A DNA stretch of 64,000 nt from Chitinophaga cymbidii (GTDB lineage Bacteria > Bacteroidota > Bacteroidia > Chitinophagales > Chitinophagaceae), in contig NZ_BKAU01000001.1 of NCBI RefSeq assembly GCF_007992715.1, forward strand, positions 1,922,001-1,986,000. Direction: 5' to 3'. The translations under genes were made by a program, and so were the position numbers. Positions 40,120 to 47,493 of the stretch are shown piece after piece (the first letter of the stretch is position 1; every line of letters starts with the position of its first letter). The notes under the pieces were generated by a model that was not told the origin of the DNA, searched no databases, and saw only the letters and a program-made list of their open reading frames with translations.

Positions 40120-40193
40120 ATTCATTTATATTAAATGAATACTTTCATTATATCTAATTGCTTAACAATTATTTAAATGAAAATATAATTGTT
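40120..40193. repeat. Pair of large AT-rich inverted repeats
   Basis: First: ATTCATTTA (40120-40128) pairs with TAAATGAAT (40132-40140), 9 bp and 3-nt spacer. Second: AACAATTAT (40164-40172) pairs with ATAATTGTT (40185-40193), 9 bp and 12-nt spacer that itself contains TTAAATGAAA, echoing the first. They lie in a 229-nt AT-rich gap upstream of the BON lipoprotein and probably act as operators or bent DNA. Confidence 0.55.
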
Positions 40194-40235
40194 ATTTGGC
40201 GCAGGATTTGCTAACTTCTGTTAAAATTTTAACTT

Positions 40236-40730
40236 ATGAAACAGCGCAAATCCTTTTTGATCGCCTGTCTCGCGTTGATGATGGGTGTATTCTTTTACGC
40301 TTGCAAGCCAAGCGACGCCAAAGTTCAGAAAGAAGTGAACGACAAACTTTCTACTGCAGCGCCCGGCGTGATAGCAGAAGTGAAGGATGGTGTAGCCACA
40401 TTAAGTGGCGAAGTGGTGGATGAAGCTGCTAAAACCACTGCCGAAGACGCTGCAAAAGGAGTAAAAGGCGTTAAGTCGATTACCAACAACATCATGGTGA
40501 CCCCGCCGCCGCCCCCGCCGCCTCCCGTTGTGATCAACCCTGACGACATTCTGCGAAACAGCGTGGACTCCGCATTCCAGGCCAAGGGCATTACCGGCGT
40601 GACCGCCACCGTTGCCAATGGTGAAGTAACATTGACCGGCACCATTAAACGGGCAGACCTGAAGAAAGTCATGCAGGCCGCCAACGAGATCAAGCCGAAG
40701 AAAGTGAACAATAAACTGACACTGCAGTAG
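40236..40730 (+). CDS. BON-domain lipoprotein with two BON domains
   Basis: A 164-residue envelope lipoprotein: signal MKQRKSFLIACLALMMGVFFYAC, lipobox FYAC (Cys23). Two BON modules follow, AKVQKEVNDKLSTAAPGVIAEVKDGVATLSGEVVDEAAKTTAEDAAKGVKGVKSITNNI and DDILRNSVDSAFQAKGITGVTATVANGEVTLTGTIKRADLKKVMQAANEIKPKKVNNKL, joined by eight prolines (TPPPPPPPPVV). BON domains bind phospholipid surfaces and are found in stress proteins such as OsmY and DolP. It is 43 nt upstream of the LysM-BON gene, with a palindromic AT-rich region in front. Confidence 0.85.
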   Translation: MKQRKSFLIACLALMMGVFFYACKPSDAKVQKEVNDKLSTAAPGVIAEVKDGVATLSGEVVDEAAKTTAEDAAKGVKGVKSITNNIMVTPPPPPPPPVVINPDDILRNSVDSAFQAKGITGVTATVANGEVTLTGTIKRADLKKVMQAANEIKPKKVNNKLTLQ

Positions 40731-40773
40731 TGCCGGCTTTTCATTCAAATTTTAACCTTAAAAAAGTAACATC

Positions 40774-41148
40774 ATGGCATTACAGGAAAAATATGCCGAG
40801 CTGATCCAGCAGGCTAACAGCAACGGTGTAACAGGGTTACAGGTTGCGGAACAGAACGGTGTGCTGTACGTAACAGGCACTGCGCCTTCCACCGCGGTAA
40901 AAGACCAGCTGTGGGGCACTTATGAAAAGCTGGACCCGGACATGCGTTCCGGTGACGTTGTGCTGAACATCTCCGTGGCCGCCGGCGCTGAAGAGGAATA
41001 TGAAGTGAAGTCAGGCGACAGCCTGAGCAAGATCGCGAAGAATTATCCGGGCCTTACCTGGCAGAAGATCTATGAAGCCAATAAGGACCAGATCAAAAAT
41101 CCTGATATCATTCATCCGGGCCAGAAGCTGAAGATACCTTCTGCCTGA
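40774..41148 (+). CDS. BON plus LysM protein
   Basis: A 124-residue protein with no signal peptide. The N-terminal half is BON-like (ALQEKYAELIQQANSNGVTGLQVAEQNGVLYVTGTAPSTAVKDQLW); the C-terminal half is one LysM (EEYEVKSGDSLSKIAKNYPGLTWQKIYEANKDQIKNPDIIHPGQKLKIPS). Such small BON-LysM proteins (YgaU/Kbp type) can be cytoplasmic; Kbp of E. coli binds potassium. It is 43 nt behind the BON lipoprotein gene and ends at a strong hairpin, so the two form a short operon. Confidence 0.85.
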   Translation: MALQEKYAELIQQANSNGVTGLQVAEQNGVLYVTGTAPSTAVKDQLWGTYEKLDPDMRSGDVVLNISVAAGAEEEYEVKSGDSLSKIAKNYPGLTWQKIYEANKDQIKNPDIIHPGQKLKIPSA

Positions 41149-41167
41149 GGCGGGATTGGAAAAATAA

Positions 41168-41201
41168 AACGGGGCGATCTCTGATATGAGATCGCCCCGT
41201 T
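41168..41201. terminator. Strong bidirectional terminator
   Basis: Perfect 14-bp stem AACGGGGCGATCTC (41168-41181) with GAGATCGCCCCGTT (41188-41201), 6-nt loop. On the minus strand it is followed by TTTATTTTT, so it also ends the acyltransferase transcript. Confidence 0.85.
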
Positions 41202-41257
41202 CTGATTTATTACATGCGCAGGCCGCTATTCAGTACTCCTCACAGAAAAGCTTTTGT

Positions 41258-42142
41258 TTATTCCCCATGCCCCGGCTCATCGTACTCCGGCTTATATTCA
41301 TGCTTCCAGCGGCGGTGGCTCCACACCCACACTTCGGGCTGCTCGTGGATATTTTTTTCAAGATATCGTACAAACGCTTCCGTGATCGCACCTTCCGGTT
41401 CCCGCTCGGGGTTTTCGAAAGCCAGCGTTAGCTGCGCCTTGTAATAGCCGCGTTTGATCTTGCGGATGTCAGCGAACACCACAGGGATATTATACCTGCG
41501 CGCGCTCATTTCGGGGCCTTTATAAAAAGCAGTTTTCTTGTTGAGGAAAGGGTACCAGTAGCAGCGCCGCGGATTGCCGGGGTTCTGGTCCGCCACCAGC
41601 GCCAGCAGGTATTGCCTGCCTACCCAGGGCGCCATGCCGTTCCGCATATCGTTCGCGGGGATCAGCTTTGTGCCGAACTTCTCGCGGAAGTGCCGGAACA
41701 TCCGGTTCACGGCCTTGTTGCTGATAGGCATGAACACCACGAGGAAAGGGAACTGAACGCCCTGCATGCAGAAGAGGTTCGCCCATTCCCAGTTGAAGTT
41801 ATGCCCCAGGTGCAGCTGGCAGCTGCGGCCTTCATCGTACAGTTTTTGCAGCACGGAAAGATCGCAGATAAAACGCTTTTGCAGCGAGCGTTTGCTCATG
41901 GTGAGCAGCTTGATGGTCTCCACCATCATGTCCGTAAGGTTGCGGTAATATTTTTTGGCGAGCGCACGCAATTCGGCCTCCGTTTTTTCCGGAAACGCCT
42001 GTCTGAGGTTATCCATCACCACTTTACGGCGGTAGCCGATCACGTTATATACCAGGAAGCGCAGCCCGTCGCTGATGATGTACAGCAGCCATAAGGGAAG
42101 CAGGGAAAAGCCGTAACAAAATGCCAACAGAATATAATACAT
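41258..42142 (-). CDS. LpxL/HtrB-family lipid A acyltransferase
   Basis: A 294-residue inner-membrane acyltransferase. MYYILLAFCYGFSLLPLWLLYIISDGLRFLVYNVIGYRRKVVMDNLRQAFPEK is the usual opening, and the catalytic HxxxxE is HLGHNFNWEWANLF. VVFMPISNKAVNRMFRHFREKFG and LALVADQNPGNPRRCYWYPFLNKKTAFYKGPEMSARRYNIPVVF follow the family order. It adds secondary acyl chains to lipid A. It lies 24 nt behind nadB on the same strand and precedes the bidirectional terminator. Confidence 0.88.
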   Translation of the reverse strand: MYYILLAFCYGFSLLPLWLLYIISDGLRFLVYNVIGYRRKVVMDNLRQAFPEKTEAELRALAKKYYRNLTDMMVETIKLLTMSKRSLQKRFICDLSVLQKLYDEGRSCQLHLGHNFNWEWANLFCMQGVQFPFLVVFMPISNKAVNRMFRHFREKFGTKLIPANDMRNGMAPWVGRQYLLALVADQNPGNPRRCYWYPFLNKKTAFYKGPEMSARRYNIPVVFADIRKIKRGYYKAQLTLAFENPEREPEGAITEAFVRYLEKNIHEQPEVWVWSHRRWKHEYKPEYDEPGHGE

Positions 42143-42166
42143 GGTCCACTCGCTCTTTTAGTCAGG

Positions 42167-43765
42167 TTACAGGATGATGTTCTGCACCAGCTCGCTCTTG
42201 TCAGGATAATCGGTATTGAAGTGCAGGCCCCTGCTTTCCTTGCGGAAGCTGGCGCCTTTCACGATGAGATAGGCGGCGGTGATGAGGTTCCGCAGTTCAC
42301 ATAGCTGCGGGGATACGGCGGTTTCCCGGTACAGCGCCTCCGTTTCCTCATGCAGGATGTCCAGCCGCCGCATGGCGCGCTCCAGCCTCACGTCTGTACG
42401 AACAATGCCCACGTAGTCGCTCATGATCTGTTTCAGTTCCTTGAGGCTTTGCGTGATGAGGATCATTTCTTTCGGCGCGTTGGTGCCGGTGGCATGCCAG
42501 TCCGGTACGTTTTCTCCTAATGGAATGGTGTCGATGATCTCCACCGCATGCAGGTAGCAACGGTGTGCGAACACCATGGCTTCCAGCAGGGAGTTGGAGG
42601 CGAGCCGGTTGGCGCCGTGCAGACCGGTGCTGGCGCATTCGCCGCAGGCATACAGGTGGCGGATCGATGTACGGCCAAACTCGTCCGTTTTAATGCCGCC
42701 GCAGCTGTAATGTGCCGCCGGTGCAACGGGGATCATGTCTTTTGTAATATCGATGCCGATGGATTTGCATTTTTCGTAGATGTTGGGGAAGTGATGAAGG
42801 AGCTTCTCTTTGTCCATATGCCGGCAATCGAGATACACATGTTCCGTACCCGTGATCTTCATTTCACTGTCTATCGCGCGGGCCACGATGTCGCGCGGGG
42901 CGAGCGAGAGGCGCGCGTCGTATTTATGCATGAAGTCTTCCCCGCTGATGTTGCGCAGGATGCCGCCGTCGCCGCGCACTGCTTCCGTGATCAGGAAGGA
43001 AGGGTTTTCACCCGGCTGATAAAGCGCCGTGGGATGGAATTGAATGAACTCCATGTTCTCGATGCGGCCCTTGGCGCGGTAAACCATCGCTACGCCGTCG
43101 CCGGTGGCGATAACGGGATTGGTGGTAGTGCGGTATACCTGGCCGTTGCCGCCGGTAGCCAGCAACGTCACACGGGAAAGTATCTTTTCGATCTTGTTCG
43201 TTTTGAGGTTGAGCACGTAGATGCCGTAACACTCAATGTCCAGCGTGGACTTTGTAACGAGATAACCAAGGTGGTGCTGGGTGATGAGGTCTACCACGAA
43301 GCAGTGCGTGATCAGCCGGATATTCTTTTTACCGCGGATGGCTTCCAGCAGGGCGCGTTCTATTTCCCGGCCGGTCACGTCTTTATGGTGGATGACGCGG
43401 AACTCCGAGTGCCCGCCTTCTTTACCGCGGGAGAGGTCGCCGTCTTTTTCCTTGTCGAAATTAGCGCCCCAGGCAATCAATTCATTGACCCTGTCCGGCC
43501 CCTCTTTCACCACTATTTCCACGATCTTTTCATTGCAAAGGCCGTCGCCGGCAATGAGGGTATCCTCTATGTGCTTTTCAAAGCTGTCGTTCTCCAGGTC
43601 GTTCACCACGGCAACGCCGCCCTGTGCGTATTTGGTATTGGTTTCGTCCTCGCGGGTCTTGGTAATGATCGTCACCGTTTTATCCGGACATTGTTCGGCC
43701 ACTTTCAGTGCGTAAGTGAGCCCTGCAATCCCCGAGCCTACTACCAGGAAGTCTGTCTGATGCAT
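42167..43765 (-). CDS. nadB: L-aspartate oxidase
   Basis: A 532-residue FAD enzyme oxidising aspartate to iminoaspartate, the first step of de novo NAD synthesis. The FAD loop is DFLVVGSGIAGLTYALKVAEQ near the start. TKYAQGGVAVV, GKEGGHSEFRVIHHKDVTGREIERALLEAI and VTLLATGGNGQVYRTTTNPVIATGDGVAMVYRAKGRIENMEFIQFHPTALY follow. Later come the active-site region PAAHYSCGGIKTDEFGRTSIRHLYACGECASTGLHGANRLASNSLLEAMVF and a helical C-terminus. nadA and nadC are not adjacent. It lies between the YhhN gene (26-nt gap) and the acyltransferase, all minus strand. Confidence 0.96.
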   Translation of the reverse strand: MHQTDFLVVGSGIAGLTYALKVAEQCPDKTVTIITKTREDETNTKYAQGGVAVVNDLENDSFEKHIEDTLIAGDGLCNEKIVEIVVKEGPDRVNELIAWGANFDKEKDGDLSRGKEGGHSEFRVIHHKDVTGREIERALLEAIRGKKNIRLITHCFVVDLITQHHLGYLVTKSTLDIECYGIYVLNLKTNKIEKILSRVTLLATGGNGQVYRTTTNPVIATGDGVAMVYRAKGRIENMEFIQFHPTALYQPGENPSFLITEAVRGDGGILRNISGEDFMHKYDARLSLAPRDIVARAIDSEMKITGTEHVYLDCRHMDKEKLLHHFPNIYEKCKSIGIDITKDMIPVAPAAHYSCGGIKTDEFGRTSIRHLYACGECASTGLHGANRLASNSLLEAMVFAHRCYLHAVEIIDTIPLGENVPDWHATGTNAPKEMILITQSLKELKQIMSDYVGIVRTDVRLERAMRRLDILHEETEALYRETAVSPQLCELRNLITAAYLIVKGASFRKESRGLHFNTDYPDKSELVQNIIL

Positions 43766-43791
43766 ATGGCACCAAAATTAGGCAATTATTT

Positions 43792-44457
43792 TCACGCCTC
43801 CACTTTCAAATACCGGGTGCTTCCCTCCACGATCATCCACTGGGCGCAGCCATAGGTTAGCATCACCAGCCCGCTGCCGCCGGGGAATTCCATGTAAAAC
43901 TTCTCAATGGCCAGCATGGAATCCGAGAACACGAAGAGCACCGCCCCCGATACACAAAGCCGCCCCGCCTGCGTGCCGTTCAGCCCGAACGCCCCGATAG
44001 ACGACAGCAGCATAAAGCTGAGCACCACCGAATAGGCGACCACAGCCGGTTTAAGCCCGCCGAGGTGCGGAGCGAGGAACCACACTAACCCCGTGGCATA
44101 CACGGCCACCAGCGCCATGGACACCGCGTCTTTCCCGTTCATCGGCGATCTGCGTTTCACCAGCAGGAAGAAGATGCTGTAAAGGATATGCGCCGCCAGG
44201 AAGCTGGCCAGCCCTTCCACGAACAGCTCGTCGAACAGCAGCAGCACATCGCCCCACCAGGAAAAAATGAGGGCGATAAAAATAAGATTACGCGCACGGA
44301 GCTGCAGCGCTCCCACCTGTGACCAGCAATAGCAACCCAGCGCGATCATCAGTAAAGGCTTCGAAACATAACGTGCTTCCGGGACATCCAGTGCTATCAG
44401 GCAAATATCCGCCAGCAGCAACAGGAAGTAAACTACTCCCCATGAAATTGATTGCAT
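43792..44457 (-). CDS. YhhN-type lysoplasmalogenase-like membrane protein
   Basis: A 221-residue protein with about seven membrane helices and the family landmarks RYVSKPLLMIALGCYCW, LIFSWWGDVLLLFDELFVEGLASFLAAHILYSIFFLL and SVVLSFMLLSSIGAFGLNGT. Members hydrolyse lysoplasmalogen ether bonds in animals (TMEM86) and some bacteria; the bacterial substrate is uncertain. It sits 40 nt behind the histidine kinase gene and 26 nt before nadB, so it may be read through with them. Confidence 0.8.
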   Translation of the reverse strand: MQSISWGVVYFLLLLADICLIALDVPEARYVSKPLLMIALGCYCWSQVGALQLRARNLIFIALIFSWWGDVLLLFDELFVEGLASFLAAHILYSIFFLLVKRRSPMNGKDAVSMALVAVYATGLVWFLAPHLGGLKPAVVAYSVVLSFMLLSSIGAFGLNGTQAGRLCVSGAVLFVFSDSMLAIEKFYMEFPGGSGLVMLTYGCAQWMIVEGSTRYLKVEA

Positions 44458-44497
44458 AAGCCAGGAGAAATATATTCCTACAACTTACTACATTTTA

Positions 44498-45832
44498 TCA
44501 ATTATTCAGTAACACAAAAAAGGAGGTCCCTTTGTCCGGCAGGCTGCTCACTTTCAGCTGCCCGCCATGCATCTGTATGATCTGCTGGGAGAGGCTCAGC
44601 CCGATGCCGGAGCCTTTTTTCTTCGTGGTAAAGAAGGGGATGAAGATCTTTTCCATGGCTTCCGGTTCAATGCCCGGGCCGTTGTCCGTGATCTCGATGA
44701 TGATCTGTGAGCCGCTGCCCAGCGATCCTTTTACGGTGATCCAGGGCTGGTCCGTATGTTCCAGTGCGTCCATCGCGTTTTTGATCAGGTTGATCAGCAC
44801 CATCTGCAGCTGCGCCGTGTCTGCCAGCACAACGATGTTATCGGGCGCAACATGGGCGCGGTAGGTGATGCCCGCCGCTTTCATTTCCGGCAGTAACAAA
44901 TTGCTGATCGTATTGAGCAGCTGTTTCAGGTTGATGTTGGTGAACTGCGGCTTGGGCAGTGTTGTATAATCGCGGTAGGCGTTCACAAAATTCATGATGC
45001 CCTTGCTGCGGCTTTCGATGGTCTGCAGCGCTTCGCGCAAATCGTCCACCGCCTCGGTTTGCGCGGAGCTGGCGGGAATATCATGCTCCACGATGTCCTG
45101 CATGGTGCCGATGAGGCTCACGATCGGCGTAACGGAGTTCATGATCTCGTGCCGTAATATTTTGGTGAGGTTCTGCCAGGCTTCCAGCTCTTTTTGCTGT
45201 AGTTCGGAATGAATGTTTTGCAGGGAAATGAGCTTCACAAATCTTCCCTGCAATCTTACGGAAGCAGCGTGGATAGAAAGCTGCTGGCCGTTTTGCGTGG
45301 CATACAGTGTTTTTTGTCCCGCGGGCAGTCCCTGTAGTAATTCGGACAATTGGGGATGCGCGTTCTTTAATTCGTCCAGGTAGCGGAGGCGGTAAATGCC
45401 CATCAGCCGGAAAGCCGCGGGATTGATCAGTTCTATCTTTCCTTCACTGTCGAAAGAAAGGATGCCGATGCTGATATGCTGGATGATGGTGTCGATGTAT
45501 TTGAGGTTGGCCTCGCGCTCCGCGCGCGTTTGCCGGAATGCTTCGAGCACTTCGTTGAACTGGTGGTTCAGCGCGCTGAAGCTCTTGCCCAGTTTATTGT
45601 CCGCGCTGAAGCGGATGGAAAAATCCTCATACCGGATCGCTTCCAGGAACAGCGTGAGCTTCCGGTTCACGCGGTTGAGGTAATGATAGAGCGCGAACAC
45701 CTGCATGAGCAGCAGGGGAATGACGAGGATCACCACCAGCTGGTAGCTGTTCCACCAAAGCCAGCAGCCCGCCGTGATGGTGAGTATCAGCAGCAGGATG
45801 CGCAGCAGTATATTAACGCTGAAGCGGTTCAT
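44498..45832 (-). CDS. NtrY-like sensor histidine kinase
   Basis: A 444-residue membrane kinase. Two helices at the N-terminus (about 7-27 and 31-49) leave almost no periplasmic loop, so the signal is probably sensed in the membrane or cytoplasm. A HAMP-like linker, then a PAS domain (about 105-210, IDTIIQHISIGILSFDSEGKIELINPAAFRLMGI). Then the HisKA box LTKILRHEIMNSVTPI (His228) and ATP-binding boxes: N NLIKNAMDAL (348-357), G1 DNGPGI (383-388), F IFIPFFTT, G2 KKGSGIGLSL. Its start is 1 nt past the response-regulator stop (45834), so the pair is co-transcribed, with regulator first. Confidence 0.93.
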   Translation of the reverse strand: MNRFSVNILLRILLLILTITAGCWLWWNSYQLVVILVIPLLLMQVFALYHYLNRVNRKLTLFLEAIRYEDFSIRFSADNKLGKSFSALNHQFNEVLEAFRQTRAEREANLKYIDTIIQHISIGILSFDSEGKIELINPAAFRLMGIYRLRYLDELKNAHPQLSELLQGLPAGQKTLYATQNGQQLSIHAASVRLQGRFVKLISLQNIHSELQQKELEAWQNLTKILRHEIMNSVTPIVSLIGTMQDIVEHDIPASSAQTEAVDDLREALQTIESRSKGIMNFVNAYRDYTTLPKPQFTNINLKQLLNTISNLLLPEMKAAGITYRAHVAPDNIVVLADTAQLQMVLINLIKNAMDALEHTDQPWITVKGSLGSGSQIIIEITDNGPGIEPEAMEKIFIPFFTTKKKGSGIGLSLSQQIIQMHGGQLKVSSLPDKGTSFFVLLNN

Positions 45833-45833
45833 A

Positions 45834-47180
45834 TCAGAGATTGTATTTTTCCATGCGCCGGTACAGGGCGGCGCGGCTCAGGCCCAGTTCTTTTGCGGCG
45901 TCCGTGATATTGCCATTGCATTTTTTCAACGCCTGCGATATCATGTTGCGCTCCATTTCCTCGAGATTGAAACCCGTATCCAGCTGTTCGGCGGCGGGGC
46001 TCGTTTTCACGAACACGTCTTTCGGCATCAGGGTTTTGCCCTGGCAGAGGATCACCGCTCTCTCAATGGCGTGCTGCAGTTCGCGGATATTGCCGGGCCA
46101 ATCGTATTGCTCCAGTTGCGCGACGAGCGTATCGTGCAGGAACGCCACGGGCCGGTTGTATTTTTTGCGGTAGAGGCCGAGGAAATATTCCGCCAGCGGC
46201 ACGATGTCTTCTTTGCGGTCGCGGAGCGGGGGGAGGTGTATTTCGATGGTGTTCACGCGGTACAGCAGGTCCTGCCGGAACAGCTGCTGCGCGGCCATTT
46301 GTTGAATGTTGCGGTTGGTGGCGCAGATGAGGCGCACGTCCACCGGCACTGTTTTGTTGGAACCCACGCGCGTCACGGAGCGGTTTTGCAGCACGGTGAG
46401 CAGTTTGGCCTGGAAGGGCAGGGCGATGTTGCCGATCTCGTCTAAAAAAATGGTGCCGCCGCTGGCTTCTTCAAAGCGCCCGCTGCGGTCTTCCCGCGCA
46501 TCGGTGAAAGCGCCTTTCACATGTCCGAACAGCTCGCTTTCAAACAGCGTTTCGCTGAGCGCCCCGAGGTCCACGCTCACAAATTTTTTATCCTTTCGCT
46601 GGCTCAGGGCGTGGATGTGCCTGGCCAGCAAATCCTTTCCCGTGCCGTTCTCCCCCAGCACCAGGATGTTGGCGTCGGTGCCGGCCACGCGGGAAACGGT
46701 TTCCATCACTTCCTGCATGGCAGGACTGTCGCCGATCAGCACATTGTCCGTATGCAGCGTAGCGCCCCCGGCCTTCTTTTCCTGTGCCGCCTGGTGGGTC
46801 GCCACGGCGGTCTGTATGGTAGCCAGCAGCTTGTCGTTTTCCCAGGGCTTCAGCACAAAGTCCACCGCGCCGGCTTTGATGGCGCGCACGGCCATTTCCA
46901 CATCGCCGTAGGCAGTGAAAAGCACCACGGTAGCTTTGGGGTTGATGTCCAGTATCCTGTCCAGCCACTCAAAACCCTCCTTCCCGCTGCTGAGGTCGCG
47001 GGTAAAGTTCATGTCCAGCAGGATCACGTCGTAATCAAAGTTCGTGACCAGGTAGGGGATCTTCTGGGGATTTTTCTCGAAGTCCACCTGCGCAAAATGT
47101 CTTTTTAAAAGCAGCCTTGCTGCGCGGAGCACATCTACATCATCATCAACGATCAGGATTTTTCCTTGCTGAGTATTCAT
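45834..47180 (-). CDS. NtrC-like sigma-54-dependent response regulator
   Basis: A 448-residue activator. Receiver domain (1-125) with acidic cluster VDDD, phosphoacceptor Asp56 in VILLDMNF, Thr89 and Lys111 (VLKPW). AAA+ domain (about 145-375) with Walker A GENGTGKD (176-183), the sigma-54-contacting loop GAFTDA (223-228; usual GAFTGA, with the key Thr kept), Walker B TIFLDEIG (243-250) and an arginine-finger region. Fis-type HTH at the end (NGNITDAAKELGLSRAALYRRMEKYNL). It pairs with the kinase downstream and diverges from the export cluster, whose promoter region holds a palindromic site of the required type and a sigma-54-like element. Confidence 0.95.
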   Translation of the reverse strand: MNTQQGKILIVDDDVDVLRAARLLLKRHFAQVDFEKNPQKIPYLVTNFDYDVILLDMNFTRDLSSGKEGFEWLDRILDINPKATVVLFTAYGDVEMAVRAIKAGAVDFVLKPWENDKLLATIQTAVATHQAAQEKKAGGATLHTDNVLIGDSPAMQEVMETVSRVAGTDANILVLGENGTGKDLLARHIHALSQRKDKKFVSVDLGALSETLFESELFGHVKGAFTDAREDRSGRFEEASGGTIFLDEIGNIALPFQAKLLTVLQNRSVTRVGSNKTVPVDVRLICATNRNIQQMAAQQLFRQDLLYRVNTIEIHLPPLRDRKEDIVPLAEYFLGLYRKKYNRPVAFLHDTLVAQLEQYDWPGNIRELQHAIERAVILCQGKTLMPKDVFVKTSPAAEQLDTGFNLEEMERNMISQALKKCNGNITDAAKELGLSRAALYRRMEKYNL

Positions 47181-47341
47181 CTTTTGAATAAATTATTGTT
47201 CCGAAATGGTGATCGCAAAACGCATTCCGTTCCGGGGTGAATGCGGCAGGCTCACGTTGGGTTAAAGCGGGGAAACGGCCCGGGAGCAATATTAAACAAA
47301 GATTTTTTTGCGGGGATGGGTTATTTTCAGGCTGGCCGGGC

Positions 47342-47389
47342 GTCCGGTAATTTGTCCGATACCGGACACCCCTTGTCCGCTTTGGAACA
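47342..47389. promoter_or_regulatory. Two palindromic activator-binding sites (UAS)
   Basis: Site 1, TGTCCG-ATAC-CGGACA (47353-47368), is a perfect palindrome; site 2, TGTCCG-CTTT-GGAACA (47374-47389), is imperfect in its right arm. Centres are 21 bp apart, about two helical turns. A further inverted repeat GTCCGGTA (47342-47349) / TACCGGAC (47360-47367) overlaps site 1. Positions fit an NtrC-type enhancer serving the cluster to the right. Confidence 0.6.
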
Positions 47390-47417
47390 GGCCCCCCGGC
47401 GGAGGGTTGCGCAAGAC

Positions 47418-47432
47418 GGGCCACAGTATTGC
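47418..47432 (+). promoter_or_regulatory. Sigma-54-like -24/-12 promoter
   Basis: GGGC (47418-47421) and TTGC (47429-47432) place the GG and GC pairs 12 bp apart, as sigma-54 requires. The -24 box is not perfect (GGGCCAC against TGGCACG). Start near 47444, about 50 nt before the adaptor ATG. A perfect TGGCACG at 47444-47450 exists but its partner is one base too close. Confidence 0.45.
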
Positions 47433-47493
47433 GTTTGCGCGTTTGGCACGGCTTGGCACATGGATTGGATATCTTCCCGCAGCAATTAAGATC

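Noticed and set aside
47443..47459. TTGGCACGGCTTGGCAC as the sigma-54 promoter of the export cluster
   Set aside because: The -24 box is perfect but the GC of the -12 box is one base too close; sigma-54 spacing is strict, so the 47418-47432 candidate is preferred. It may be a fortuitous direct repeat of TTGGCAC.
47308..47493. Upstream extension of the first adaptor to 47308
   Set aside because: The extra 62 residues are not adaptor-like and would cover the predicted enhancer and promoter.
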